From assembly GCA_973895155.1 (NCBI GenBank), contig OZ316891.1, positions 3,038,001 to 3,102,000 on the forward strand: a stretch of DNA of 64,000 bases, read 5' to 3'. The notes beneath the pieces are model-generated. The model did not search any database, was not told the origin of the DNA, and worked only from the letters and a program-made list of their open reading frames with translations. Positions 32,574 through 43,544 of the stretch are shown one piece after another. Source of the stretch: Marsupella aquatica (taxonomy: Eukaryota; Marchantiophyta). The translations under genes were made by a program, and so were the position numbers. Each line of letters begins with the position of its first letter. The first letter of the stretch is position 1.

Positions 32574-33254
32574 ATGGCACGCCCTAAAATCCGAGCCAAG
32601 AAGCGGGGGACAGAGGTGAGCAACACAGGTGTAGTTGGGCCAGATGGTAGTAACTTCTCCGCAAGTCAAATTTTCTAGAAGGCAGCTCATTGTTGTGCCA
32701 TTTGTGACGATGGTGGGGGCTTAGCCATATGTGAGGGCCCTTGCATGAGGCATTTCCACCTCAACCCAGAGTCTGACCTTGCTACAGAAAACAACTGTCC
32801 AGGGGTGGGCCTCCCGTCAGCACACTAGGGAGGCTGGATGTGCACTGATTGTTTGGAGAAGCAGGCTAAGTGTAATCAGTGTGGGAAGTTGGGGTCTTAT
32901 GAGGGCTCTGTTGATGCTCCACCACTTGTTAGGAAATGCCCTGACAGATATTGTGTGAGGTTCTTTTGTTTTTCATGTTTGCCCGATCTTGCCACAGCTT
33001 GCCCACTTCATAAGTGCAAGGCATGTGGTCAGCACGATGAAGATTTCTGGGTGGACATAGTCCACTGTGTTAGGTGTCCCACCATGTGGCACTTTCATTG
33101 TTTGAAGGAGCGTCAAGCAGAAGGCTATGCTTGTGACAGACACATCTATCATCACTCTGCACATGGTGTTGATCGATGGATCTTCTATTGTCATCGCCAT
33201 GCCATAGATCCTACTTTGCACACTCCTATGAGAGATCACATTTCTTGGCTTTGA
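32574..33254 (+). CDS. EDM2-like multi-PHD zinc-finger protein (transposon cargo)
   Basis: ATG at 32,574 follows a pyrimidine tract and acceptor (CATGCGTAG). MARPKIRAKKRGTE is followed by a probable 63-bp intron, 32,616-32,678 (GTGAGC...TTTTCTAG), which removes one apparent stop and keeps frame. Next come CCAICDDGGGLAICEGPCMRHFH (first PHD), MCTDC...CNQCGKLGSYEGS (extended finger), KCPDRYCVRFFC and ACPLHKCKACGQHDED, then HCVRCPTMWHFHCL. Order and spacing follow the PHD cassette of plant EDM2, including the CGKLGS and CPLHxC landmarks. EDM2 affects H3K9me2 and polyadenylation at transposon-containing genes. One TAG remains at 32,826. No intact SET-like or MTase-like part of EDM2 follows, so this is the PHD cassette only. 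Confidence 0.7.
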
Positions 33255-33687
33255 ACCTAAGTAATGTACATGCATAGTGCACCTGATGTGGATACCTTGG
33301 AGATTGCAGACATTCCAATTTTGAGAAGAAGGACCTCTGTAGGAGAGGATGCTTAGGCAACAATTACCCTAAGTTCATTACTTGTTCCTGGGTACATGCC
33401 TTCAAAAACTCCCCTACAGCCCTCTAGGAACTTTTTTAACTCTGCAATCATTTTGATCACGACTTACACGACACTACTTAAATTAAATCAGGACTTCTCA
33501 TTATCAGCATATAAGTTACAAGGCTATTTAATTTGCGAGAATTCCCTTAAAGTGTACCAACATTTTGTATTCTCATTGAATGTCTGCCCATTTACAACAT
33601 CTGTATGTGGCATCACAAAACAATTGCACTTGTCACCTTCAATATTGTAAAGGCACATATTCAAACTATGAGGTGCATCCTTGCAGG

Positions 33688-33769
33688 TGTCTAGTACGTT
33701 TGAACCAATATTTCTACCATTTGGAATCGGAGCAGAGACTCACCAGACGACTGGACTGGATTATCAGGT
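33688..33769 (+). other. Possible small exon upstream of BRCT gene
   Basis: Flanked by CCTTGCAG on the left and GTGAACGC on the right, with an open frame (VRLNQYFYHLESEQRLTRRL). It may be a leader exon of the BRCT gene or a terminal exon of the PHD transcript. Splice-site pattern only. Confidence 0.35.
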
Positions 33770-33816
33770 GAACGCATTATCTTCCGGTCTGTAGTGATTA
33801 GGTGGGGTGTGTGTAC

Positions 33817-34665
33817 ATGGCCTCTAGGAAACGTACAAAGGTTGACCACCCGCCTCTGTTGGCTGGAATCAAAGCCATTTTGATTCCTGGCCACTATGGG
33901 TTCACCCAAGTGAGTTGGCCAATCGTACAAAAACGATTCTCAGAGTTCCATGGGACTGAAGTCAAGGACATCACTCCACAGACTACACATGTTGTTGCGG
34001 GGACATGGTTGGATGTGATGAACAAGTGGTCATGGTCCTTCATTGATTCTGCCATTACCAACCAAGGTCTAAAAGTGGTTGAAGTCTCTTGGCTGACTGA
34101 TTCTGTTAAACATAGGTGTGTACAGAGTACTGAGCAATATGAGTTGTGGAAGAGTGAGGAGGCCACTGTAGAGGCTTTGGCTGAAAAGGAAGCCTATGAA
34201 GCAGCGGCAGAGAAACCCAACTTTGCTTCTGTCGAATATGGACCTGTTGTCAACATAGGACACCATCCTATGCGTGCAGATGCTATATTGAATGAGCATG
34301 GCAAGGAGAGAAATACCATTATGAAGGGGTTCAGTGTGGTATTTGCAGAAGAGGGAATTGGGGAGACTAAGTGCAGACTGTACAAGTCCATAGTTGTTGA
34401 GCTAGGTGGGACAGTGGAGGAGAGTCTAACAGAAACCTCCACTCATGTTGTAGGTCTGTCATACATGAAAATATGCAGAAAATTCTTTAAGACAACAGTG
34501 CGTCATTTTGTCATGAACAACAATCTTTGGGTGCTTTCCCCTGATTGGCTTCTGGAATCAGCAGCGAGAGGGAAACGACAGAATGCTTGGGACTTTGATA
34601 TTTTTGAGGCCTGGCCCTCCAAGCTTCAGCGAAGATGTATGCTTACCAATGGTGGGAGAAAGTGA
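33817..34665 (+). CDS. Tandem-BRCT protein (transposon cargo)
   Basis: Uninterrupted 282-residue frame; the ATG at 33,817 was preferred over an upstream GTG. BRCT 1 covers about residues 14-102 (LLAGIKAILIP, QTTHVVAGTW, LKVVEVSWLTDSVKHR). A charged linker with an Ala/Glu-rich helix follows. BRCT 2 covers about 168-252 (IMKGFSVVF, LGGTVEE, THVVGLSY, NLWVLSPDWLLESAARGKR). Both have the conserved aromatic in the W-x2-[DE]S helix. Paired BRCT domains often bind phosphorylated partners in DNA-damage or transcription complexes; the ligand here is unknown. No stop or frameshift, unlike the neighbouring transposase genes. BRCT domains are not a standard part of En/Spm elements. Confidence 0.85.
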   Translation: MASRKRTKVDHPPLLAGIKAILIPGHYGFTQVSWPIVQKRFSEFHGTEVKDITPQTTHVVAGTWLDVMNKWSWSFIDSAITNQGLKVVEVSWLTDSVKHRCVQSTEQYELWKSEEATVEALAEKEAYEAAAEKPNFASVEYGPVVNIGHHPMRADAILNEHGKERNTIMKGFSVVFAEEGIGETKCRLYKSIVVELGGTVEESLTETSTHVVGLSYMKICRKFFKTTVRHFVMNNNLWVLSPDWLLESAARGKRQNAWDFDIFEAWPSKLQRRCMLTNGGRK

Positions 34666-34708
34666 GGAGTAGGAGTCCCTCATATTTTTGTATAAATCAC
34701 AATTTTGT

Positions 34709-34714
34709 AATAAA
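34709..34714 (+). terminator. Poly(A) signal after BRCT ORF
   Basis: AATAAA 44 bases after the BRCT stop codon, within AT-rich sequence. It indicates a separate transcript end before the F-box ORF. Confidence 0.55.
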
Positions 34715-34841
34715 TGTGATCCCTGAACTAACTCATCTTGTCATGGTTGGTCGCAGTTGAAGTGATTGTTGTTTCCTGCTGTGTGGGGTGTGACTGTGAA
34801 TCTACTTGCTGGGCTCTGTTTGGCTGAAAACTTTGGTGGGT

Positions 34842-35288
34842 ATGTTGTCTCTTCCAGACCGACAGGCCCTATGTAGGGTCCTCCTACGGGTTGCATCATG
34901 CATGGCTACTGCTTGGGCTTACTTGTGTGGATTGGTAACCAGACAGAGTGTAGCTCCATCCGAGATAATGCCTGCAGACCTTGGATGTGTTGTGAATGTT
35001 GTGGTGAATGAGGATGCACAGTCCGAAGAGGACATTTACTTTTCAGCAGATGAGTTAGACAAGCACGATGCTGTAGGTGGTTCCTTGTTGCCTAATTTGG
35101 CAGATGATATAGTTCTTACACATGTCTGGCCGAGGGTTCTTGTGGTGTCTGGCGCACAAGATATCTGCAAATATAGACTAATTAGTACCCAGTGGAGGGA
35201 CTTGGTAGCAACATGTGCACCATGGAGGGCACTGCTGCCACTGCTTGTAGGCACGGATCGGAGACCACCATGGCATGAGAAGGTTTAG
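34842..35288 (+). CDS. F-box-like protein (transposon cargo)
   Basis: 148-codon open frame; the ATG at 34,842 was preferred over an upstream TTG. The N-terminus is hydrophobic and Cys-containing, then there is an acidic stretch (NEDAQSEEDIYFSADELD). Residues about 83-130 read LPNLADDIVLTHVWPRV...YRLISTQWRDLVATCAPWRAL, the Leu-Pro...Ile...Val-Ser...Trp pattern of an F-box, which binds SKP1 in SCF ubiquitin ligases. No substrate-binding repeats follow, so it is short for the family and could be a fragment or an adaptor. It lies between the BRCT and transposase genes on the same strand. Confidence 0.5.
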   Translation: MLSLPDRQALCRVLLRVASCMATAWAYLCGLVTRQSVAPSEIMPADLGCVVNVVVNEDAQSEEDIYFSADELDKHDAVGGSLLPNLADDIVLTHVWPRVLVVSGAQDICKYRLISTQWRDLVATCAPWRALLPLLVGTDRRPPWHEKV

Positions 35289-35815
35289 ACCTTGATGACT
35301 TAATGTACATGCCTGAGTACCTCAGGGCTAAGTGGCATCGACAACAGGATTGGTATCCGTATTTGATGTGGTAGTAAGATGAGGACATCTCACACCGGTC
35401 TCGCACCTGGCACCTGTGTCTATGACTATACATGATTGGACTCTAATATGGTCATGGATGTACGTGCAGAGGCAGTACATGTGAGGACAGCGGAGGAGTT
35501 GACACCCTCAAACATTTAGGAATTTTGTCTCATTCACTTGAGAATAGGTACATGACTCAGGCACCTATATTTTTTGTTTTTTTGTTTTTTTGAAACGTTA
35601 TGCTACGTATTTTGGCAAGTACAGTCGGGGGTGAAATCCTTAACAGGAAGTGTATTTTTCACTTGCATAATAAAATGATAGGGTGCTGAGTGCGTGTGTA
35701 TAGTGATGGCTCCAAGGTTGCCTCTTCGCAACCCATTTAGGATTAGGCATCATGATTCTAAATTGTGGATGTGTGAACAAGCCCGGGCCGCCCAAGGTAG
35801 GAGTAGGAGGATGAG

Positions 35816-38800
35816 ATGCCATGCACACAGTGCCAAGGATTCAAGTCGTTGAGTTTGAACACTGTGCACCTTCACCTGCTGCGGCATGAAAGGCACCCTC
35901 GGTGGAGGGTTTGGAATGTACCAGCAGAAGAAGACTCCTCTGATGAAGAGTGGAGAGCTGACTTTGTGGATTCTAATACAGCTAGGCGTAGAGACTACGT
36001 AGAGCAGGACATAGACTGTGTAGAGGATGGTCCTAGGGTCCAACATGAGAACGTGGATGACCAAGATGGAGATGCAGAGGCAGTCACTGAGGACGGTGGG
36101 ATGGATATCCCAAGAATGGTTCAAGAGATTTTTTTGAAGACCTTGATGCTTTTTACGACACAGTGGAATCAAAAGAGGACAATGAACCGCAACCACACAT
36201 TGGAGACGGCCAAGCTGAACCTGACTTTGACATTGGGGAAGGTGCAGTAGAGAGGGAGTGGGTGTTTGGGGGCCCAAAACACATCAAAGAAGCTTGCATT
36301 CCCATCTACGAGGGGTCGAACTGCTCCAAGCTGGGTTTTGTCGTGTTGTTGTTGAACATCTGTGGCAATCACAATGTTCCCAATATATTTGTGACAGAGT
36401 TGTTGACCTTCCTGCGCCGAAATGTGTTACCAGATGGTAATTCAATTCCAAAAAATATGTACGAGGCTAGGAAATTGATGTCTAACCTTGGGCTGAACTA
36501 TGTGTCTATTGACGCATGCCCTGATGGGTGTGTTCTCTTTCGCAAAGAGCATGCAGATAAATTGACATGCCCTCATTGTGGTAAGCACAGGTACAAGAAT
36601 GTAGGGAAATGTACACACCCTGCCAAGGTTCTTCGTCATTTTCCTCTCATTCCTAGACTACAACGTCTGTTTAGATGCCCTACCATTTCCAAGCTGATGA
36701 CATGGACTCCTGATAACAAGAGCAGTGATGGCCTACAGCGTCACATTGGAGATTCCAACCATTGGAAATTTGTTGATGAGAGGTGGCCACAGTTTGCTGT
36801 AGAGAAGTGGAACTTTCGATTTGGTCTATCACTGGATGGAGTAAACCCATTTGGAGACAAAAACAACCGTTATTCATGTTGGCCGGTTACGCTGCTAAAT
36901 TACAACCTTCCCCCATGGATGACTACAAAGAGGTTTTTTGTCATGATGGTGCTGTTAATCCCTGGACCAGCTTCTGTGACCGAGCAATTCATAGATATCA
37001 TGTTGGCTCCAGCAGTGGAAGAGTGGAAGACTTTGTGGATAGAAGGGGTGTTAACCCATGATGTTCTGAAGGGGCTTCTTCGACCCAGCCCCTTTAGACT
37101 GCATGCAATTTGTTTGCTGGATATAGCAGATTACCCAGGCCATGGCATCATATCTGGACGAGTGACAAAGGGCTATGTGGGGTGCACACCATGTGGGAAA
37201 AATGTGACAAGTGAGTGGTCGCATGCCCTGCACAGTATGAAATTTCAGGGGCATAGAAGGTATCTGCCTGCTGATCATCCTTACAGGCACACACGGTCTC
37301 AAATTGCACACTTCAACAACAAAACAGAGCTTCGTGGCCCACCACAGAGGGTCACCAAAGAGCAAGTCCTGAGGTGGGCAGCCAGGAAGGCTGATTGGGA
37401 CAAGATAAGTGCCACTGATTGAGAACCTGAGGATCCAGTGGTGAAACACGGTGTGAAAAGACAGACCTTGATGGACTTGGAGTTGGAGTACTGGAGGGTA
37501 ATGTACTTAGCCTCCAGCCCCTGTATGATTGCAATTTTAGATTGGAGCAATGGTGGATTGATGTTGGTTACAATCCTCCTATGTGGTTAATTAGTGTTTC
37601 TGTTGTTGAATTCTTTGCTTTGTGGAGTGCAGGAATTCGAGCCCAGCAAACACAATGTGGACGTCATGCACATTGAGAAAAATATTTGTGAGAGCTTGCT
37701 GAAGTTCTTGTCGGGTGAGAAAGATATAGGAGCAATTTGAGCTGATATGCAACAGAAGAGGATTCGCCCTCACCTTTGGTTGAAGCCCCATGCAAGCAAT
37801 CCCAATGTACTTCTCAAGTTCCAAGCTCCCTATGTGTGCACACAGGAAGAATGGAAGACATTCTTGTATAGATTGAGCTGTCTGAAAGTGCCCTCTGGCT
37901 ATGCTGGTGCCTTCAAGAAGCATATTACAAAGAATAAACTTGGCAGTATGAAAACACATGACTACCATGTGTTGATGCAGCACATTATGCCCCTATGCCT
38001 TAGAGGTCTCATGCAGAAACCAGTCTGTAATGTCATTCTTTGACTGTGCAATGTATTTCGCCGTATATGTGTGAAAGTGTGGGATCCCCAAGGATTGGAG
38101 CAGTTGAAGCAGGATGCTGCTTATGTCCTCTATGACTTGGAGATATACTTCCCCCCTGCTTTCTTTGATGTTATGAGTCATCTCCTAATCCATGTGGTAG
38201 AAGAGCTAGGGCAGTATGGGCCAGTCAGTACCAGATGGATGTACCCTATGGAGCGATACATGAAGTTGTTGAAAGGTCATGTGAGAACATACTACAGGCC
38301 AGAGGCTTCCATGGCATTGGGGTACATTAAGGATGAGACGTTGGGGTTCCTAACAGAGTACATGGCTAGGTCTGGTGAAGCTATGACAAGAGTTTGGAAA
38401 TCTGGTGAAGATGATGGAGTGAGTGGCGAGGTTGTTGAAGGTGTGGGACGTGCTGTTCAGCTGCCTGTTGTGATTCAAGACAAGGCTCATTCATATGTGC
38501 TGGCAAACACAGAGCCTATGCAACCATGGTGGAGGTGAGTGATTGAATTGACTTGCCTTTGTTGTGATGCTTCTTGTCTGTTCCAAGGGTGATCTTAGGT
38601 TGTCATGTGTTGTTTAGACCTAACTATGCCTGTACCTCATATTGCAGGGAATATGATATGCAAAAAGCTGCACACTCTGGGCAGCAGGATCCCTTCCCAC
38701 AGTTCGAGCAGTGGATTCGGGTGACAATTCGAGAGCATAGTAGACATCACCCAGATATGGAGAAGGATTTGTATCTTCTATCTGTGCCACCACGATTGTC

Positions 38801-39407
38801 TATTCTGACCTACAAACGGATGAGAGCTTATGGAAATCATTATCGAGTGAGGGATGAGCAGGGTGACCATTGTGTATCATATGATTGTGGTTTGATTTCT
38901 GTGTTTGAGCAGAGAACCTCTGAAGAACAGAGGGGGTGGATGAAGATGGGTTACGTGGGGGAGTTGACCGACATTTGGGTGTTGAATTATGGTAACACAA
39001 GTGTCCCAGTGATATTGATGAAGGGATCATGGGTGAAATCAGAGTGGCAAAGACCAAGGGCCACCATGAAGCGTGATCATGATGGGTTCTTGTTGGCCAA
39101 TTTTAGGTCCAGAGTACCAGAATGGTCTGAGCCTTTTGTTTTCCCTAGCCAAGTTGAACAGGCTTTCTTTGCAGATGTGGAGGAGTCACATGGCTGGAGG
39201 GTGGTATGCCATAGCCAAGCACGGAACAGGCAGATGGATGGAAGTAAAGTAGAGTTCAGTTTGGATGACCATGCTGCATTCGAGCATCCTAGTCACGAGA
39301 CTGTACTTCCAACTCGGGCAGGGACTGACTACATCCCCTTAACATTGAGAGAGACATATGATGAACCTGGGCAAATGGAATATGATGAGGTTGATGATTT
39401 GCAATAG
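35816..39407 (+). pseudogene. CACTA tnp2 transposase, three exons, lightly damaged
   Basis: Exon 1 (35,816-37,497) starts MPCTQCQG, then HLLRH and an acidic region, and after a one-base shift in a T7 run (36,128-36,134) enters the Transposase_21 (tnp2) core: MTWTPDNKSSDGLQRHIGDS, FGLSLDGVNPFGDKNNRYS, LPPWMTTKRFFVMMVLLIPG, HAICLLDIADYPG and CTPCGK. Intron 37,498-37,632; exon 2 (37,633-38,534) holds HNVDVMHIEKNICESLL and the DUF4218 region (HDYHVLMQHIMPLCLRG, GPVSTRWMYPMERYMKLLK). Intron 38,535-38,647 joins TGG-AG to G-GAA; exon 3 carries the DUF4216 region. In-frame TGA codons at 37,419, 37,738 and 38,042. It would cut and paste the element if repaired. Confidence 0.88.
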
Positions 39408-39584
39408 GCAACAGCTGGCGATTGGCAAGTATGAGGTTGAGGATGACTACCTGCACAGAGTCACAGAACGAGAATTGCTGCCTGGAATGATGTTTAGGAT
39501 AGTTGGATATGCATGAAATTGATTGATACTTTGAAGTTAGTGTGCTGATTCTCCCTGTTTGGTTGTGGGTGCTGTGCAGAAGCT

Positions 39585-42500
39585 ATGGGGGAAGAGGGTG
39601 ATGACATGGAGACAGACATGGGGCTTGGAGAGTGGGGTGAAGAGGAAAGATTGGATATGGATGGAGACCCAGATGCAGGGGGCTCACAGAAAAATGCATC
39701 TATGCAGGATGCACAGGGCCCCCATCAAGTCCCAGGTAGGTGGGCAGCTAGAGAGAAATCACATAATCCATACCCTAGAAGGAGCCAGAGTTATTGGTAA
39801 GGGACGCCTGATAATTATGATGATGACTATGATGGAGCAGAAGATGGATGGGATGAATATGAACACCTAGAGCGTGGTAGAGACGGGTACAGAGGGCAAT
39901 GGAAAGGTGAGGAGGATGATTGAACAAGTAAGTGCCTTGTGCTAGTGATTTTGTGATGGTAGTAGAGATTTAGCTCAATATGGACTTATCTGATGTGTAG
40001 CTAGGGCAAAGAGTTTATCTTACAGGTCCATGAGTGTGGCATGTACCTGTTGGTATGCAGACTCTGATTGGGACAATCACAAAAACAACAAAGGCCATCC
40101 ACGTTCAGATAGGAGGCAATCATTCATAGGCGGGAGAAACGACCCTAATTCATCAAGACAAAGCAATAGGACAGGTGGTCCAGAACCATCTATGTGCCAA
40201 GGGAGAGGTAACTTGGTCATTGCATAATTGCTCTGAAGTCCAGTGTATATTTGGCAGCAGGATTTATGATTCATACTTACCTAATGGATCCTATAAATGT
40301 GCAGGGACTCCAGGGAGGTTTGGACAATGCAATCCAGGCCGTGGGGGGACACCAGGCCGTGGAGGGACACCTAGTAGCGCTTCAGGGAGTACCAAGGCAG
40401 GAGATAGTAACAAATTTGGTAAAGTAGAAGTGAATTCCGATGGTTGGATAACTCCCACATGTGATGGTAAGAACCGTTGGCATGCTGACCTAAGAGGAGA
40501 AGTATTGCGTTGGTTAGATTTGAGCATTACAGAGTTTAGGAGTCAGAACAAAGCTGATTGGGCTGCTATCTGCAAGGACATTCTTGAACGGTGGGACTAT
40601 GTTGGTAATGATGGTAAGGGCCCAGTTGAAGATTGCATATCAGATTATGCAATGAGGATTTTGAAACAATAGAGGCATAGGTTGAAAAGGATGTGGATAG
40701 ACAATGGTTCTAACAGGAGAATGCCACCACCCCCATCATTGGAATTGGATCAATGGACACGGTTAATCAAAGGGTTCATGTCGGAGACTGGGCAGAGCAA
40801 GAGTGAACTGATGTCAAATGCTCGAGGCAAAGTGAAACACCTGTCACAGGCTGGGAGAGGAAGTTATGCTCCAGTGAAAGAACAATTGGTAAGGCAGTGA
40901 CATGCCTGATAGTAAGCCTCAAACTTATCATCTTGCTACCATTATTACATTTTCATTGACAATCAACACTTGGTTTCATTCATATGTATGTTGATGTGGA
41001 CTGTAGAAGAAATTGGCAGGTGAAGAACCATCAGCACAAGAAGTGAGAGAGGAGTTCATGAAACAAAGGAGTGAGGTGACAAGTGTGACTTCCAAACAGG
41101 TGATTATATTGTAATTCTGTATGTTCTATGACTATTTGGCCTTGAGCATCAGAAAGAATTGTAGTAGGAAGTAAGCAACCAGTTCTTGGGGACAATTATC
41201 TGAGATATGTAAGCTGTGTTATGACAAGGAACTGTTACAACTCTCACAGAGATGTGTGAACGGTTGAAGTCATTAGAGTGTGGACTCCCTCGAGTGGAAA
41301 GTAAATTGGCTGATCGTTTGGATATTGTGGAGGCATCTGTAGCGAACCTTCTTGCATCAGTGGAATCTAATTTCAAGCTTGTGATTGAAAAATTGGGTGG
41401 TTCCCAACCAAACAATGAGGGCAACATTGTACAAAGTGTGCCCTTGTTAACAAAAAAGGGAATTGGCAAATCTGACACAGGTATGGAAATGACACCGGCT
41501 CATTGTTCATTGTGTCCTATGTTCAAATGTTAGAAGTAAGTTTTCATGAATTGAGTGAATGGTTTGAATGCAGGAAGAGTGGAGGTAGAGGACCCTGTAA
41601 TCAGTAAGCAAAATGGAAAAAAGGTTGTTGAGACAGGTAACCTGCTATGATCCAGTACATTACATTTGAAAAGTGCATGGAGTTTTGTGAAGCTTAAGCC
41701 GGTTGGAGGTAATCTTTTCTGTAAGAACTGGTTGGATCAACTGGGATCTGAAGTGACATCATGATTGATGTATCAGGTGATTCAAAGAGCAATGAAAAAG
41801 ATGTGCCCAGTGCCTCAGTGACCATAGCCAAGGAGGTATCAGGTAAGCTGATACTTTAGATTCCTCTCCTACCATTGTTGAGAAACAATTCAGTGGTTAA
41901 TAGATTGAACCTGAATATTGTGGTGTGTTTATTGATCAGCAGAAGCAGACATGGAGGATATGGCAATGGCAAAGAAGGGGAAGAAGGCTATTCATAATGG
42001 TAAGGAGATAGTGACAACTTTGTGGTTGGTGACATGTACATGGCGCACATGTGATGAGTGATTCACTTATGTTGGACAATACACTGAATTGTAGTTGATG
42101 CAGAGTTGACAGACTCTCAACCAAGTGGGAGCAGGGTGAAGCGACGTCAAAACTTGGGAGCAACATTGGATGCAAGTAAGATTGTAGATGCTTCAATTGA
42201 AGCAAGTACAATGTTGGCAGATACTGAGATGATGTCGCAGGGAAATCCTGCTACACAATCGGAAGTGTCAAATATGGATGCAGATTCTTTGAAGAAGAGT
42301 GTAGCCAATTCTCGATCACCAGCACAAAACACTCGTGCCAAAGTCATGACTCGCAACCAAGGTATGAATAATGTCATGTATAAGCCACCCAGGAAAGCCA
42401 AGAAAAATAGCCAGGGTAAGGTGGAGGTGATAGCCACAGCAGAGCCAGTCCATAATCTTCTATCATGGGAGGATGACTCACAGGTATGTGTGGGTACAGG

Positions 42501-42696
42501 CATTTTGCGACCGGATCATGCTAAATTCCATGGCAAAGTGGTCCCGGATGACCATGTAGTAGTGTTGTTGAATACAATGATTGTATCTGATTGTAATTTG
42601 CCATTTCCGAATAGAGACGATGATCCACCTCAAGAAATAATTGCAGATGCAGTAGGATCTCTTGTGCTCCGGCCATTAGAGTGTGTTAGTCTGTAG
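39585..42696 (+). pseudogene. TNPA-like protein (Transposase_24, Ptta/En/Spm), multi-exon
   Basis: Starts MGEEGDDMETDMGLGEW just after acceptor GTGCTGTGCAG. Exon 1 is very acidic. Later exons are bounded by ATGCAG/GTAACTTG (near 40,058-40,207), GTGCAG/GTAAGG (40,304-40,889) and CTGTAG/GTGATT (about 41,008-41,100). The core has NRWHADLRGEVLRWLD, RLKRMWIDNGSNRR and LIKGFMSETGQSKSELMSNARGK, matching Transposase_24, then a heptad-like segment (CERLKSLECGLPRVESKL). The last ORF (42,106-42,696) ends with a conserved-looking ILADAVGS-type block (IIADAVGSLVLRP). TAA near 39,801 and TAG near 40,671 break the frame. TNPA proteins bind subterminal repeats and assist transposition. Confidence 0.7.
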
Positions 42697-42699
42697 TGA

Positions 42700-43544
42700 C
42701 TGAATACAAGTGTAGTTAGAATCAAGTGAATTGTGTCACATTTTGACATTGCCTTGGAAAGATCCAAGAAATATCTGTACCAATTTTTCCATTTGGTAAA
42801 GAGGATGAAGGAGTGTGTGACATTGATATTTCTGAATTCTGTATGTATGAAACAAGTGATTGATGTCAAACTATGGCTCTATGATAATTGTCTATGATAC
42901 TTGAATCTGTTTTGTATCATTTGAGTATTAGTGTGTATGGTATAGAGAAATACTTTGTGACCTTCTTTGTAGTCTATGATGTTTGAATCTGTGAATTCAT
43001 ATTAGTGTACATGGTATAGAAGATGGCTTTCTGAAACTCTGAGTTCTAATGTTAACATGATGAATGGTGAGCTTATAGAGTGAGTTCATTCCAAGTACAC
43101 AATAAAACATAATTGGAATGTGTTATTTGTGCACAAGAGTGAGTTCATTCCAAGTAGTATAGTGGGGTTTTCATCACTCATATCCAGTTGACATGAAAGA
43201 CTTATACATACCCCACAAAGTGTTTACTTTAGTCATTTTATAAACCCACAAAGTATATTTAAAGACTACCCTTCTAGTCGTTCCCAACGACTCACCATCG
43301 CAGCCTATAAAAGACTACAAATGACTCACCAAACCTACCCACACAAAGACTACAATAGTCTAAAAATCCAGTCTATTAAACGACTTACAAACCAGTTCTA
43401 TAAAGGACTCAGTTGATTATAGTAACAAAACATACGACTCGCAGTCCTATAAAGGACTGGAGTCTTTCCCAGTCATTTCCAAGTCCTATACGGTACTGAA
43501 TAGTCATTTAATGGGGTCTAAATACCCCCCGGTTTCTACTAGTG
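42700..43544. repeat. 3' untranslated, subterminal repeats and 3' TIR of CACTA
   Basis: From 43,260 the sequence is dense in AAAGACTA, GACTC, AGTCTTT and TAGTC motifs in both orientations, a mirror of the left end. The TIR finishes at 43,544. Between 42,900 and 43,180 there are short imperfect duplications such as GTGAGTTCATTCCAAGTA (43,080 and 43,139). Confidence 0.8.

Larger units (their letters stand above)
26759..43544 (+). mobile_element. Complete 16.8-kb CACTA (En/Spm) transposon with cargo ORFs
   Basis: The left end reads CACTAGTAGAAACCGGGG and the right end is its inverse, CCGGTTTCTACTAGTG. The similarity continues inward (TATTTAGACC) with a small indel. GGC lies on both sides (26,756-26,758; 43,545-43,547), the 3-bp target duplication typical of CACTA elements. 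Subterminal regions carry many AAAGACTA/AGTC motifs. Inside, all on the plus strand, are an intron-rich leader, EDM2-like PHD, tandem-BRCT and F-box ORFs, a tnp2 transposase and a TNPA-like gene. Typical En/Spm elements are about half this size, and the excess lies upstream of tnp2. A few stops and one frameshift suggest the copy is recently dead rather than ancient. Confidence 0.95.

Noticed and set aside
32802-32828. A 20-odd-base intron removing the TAG at 32,826
   Set aside because: GT...AG exists but the length is far below the minimum for plant introns.
37419-38044. Reading the three tnp2 TGA codons as recoded (e.g. selenocysteine)
   Set aside because: Land plants lack selenocysteine insertion, and other frames in the window also have TGA/TAG lesions; mutation is simpler.
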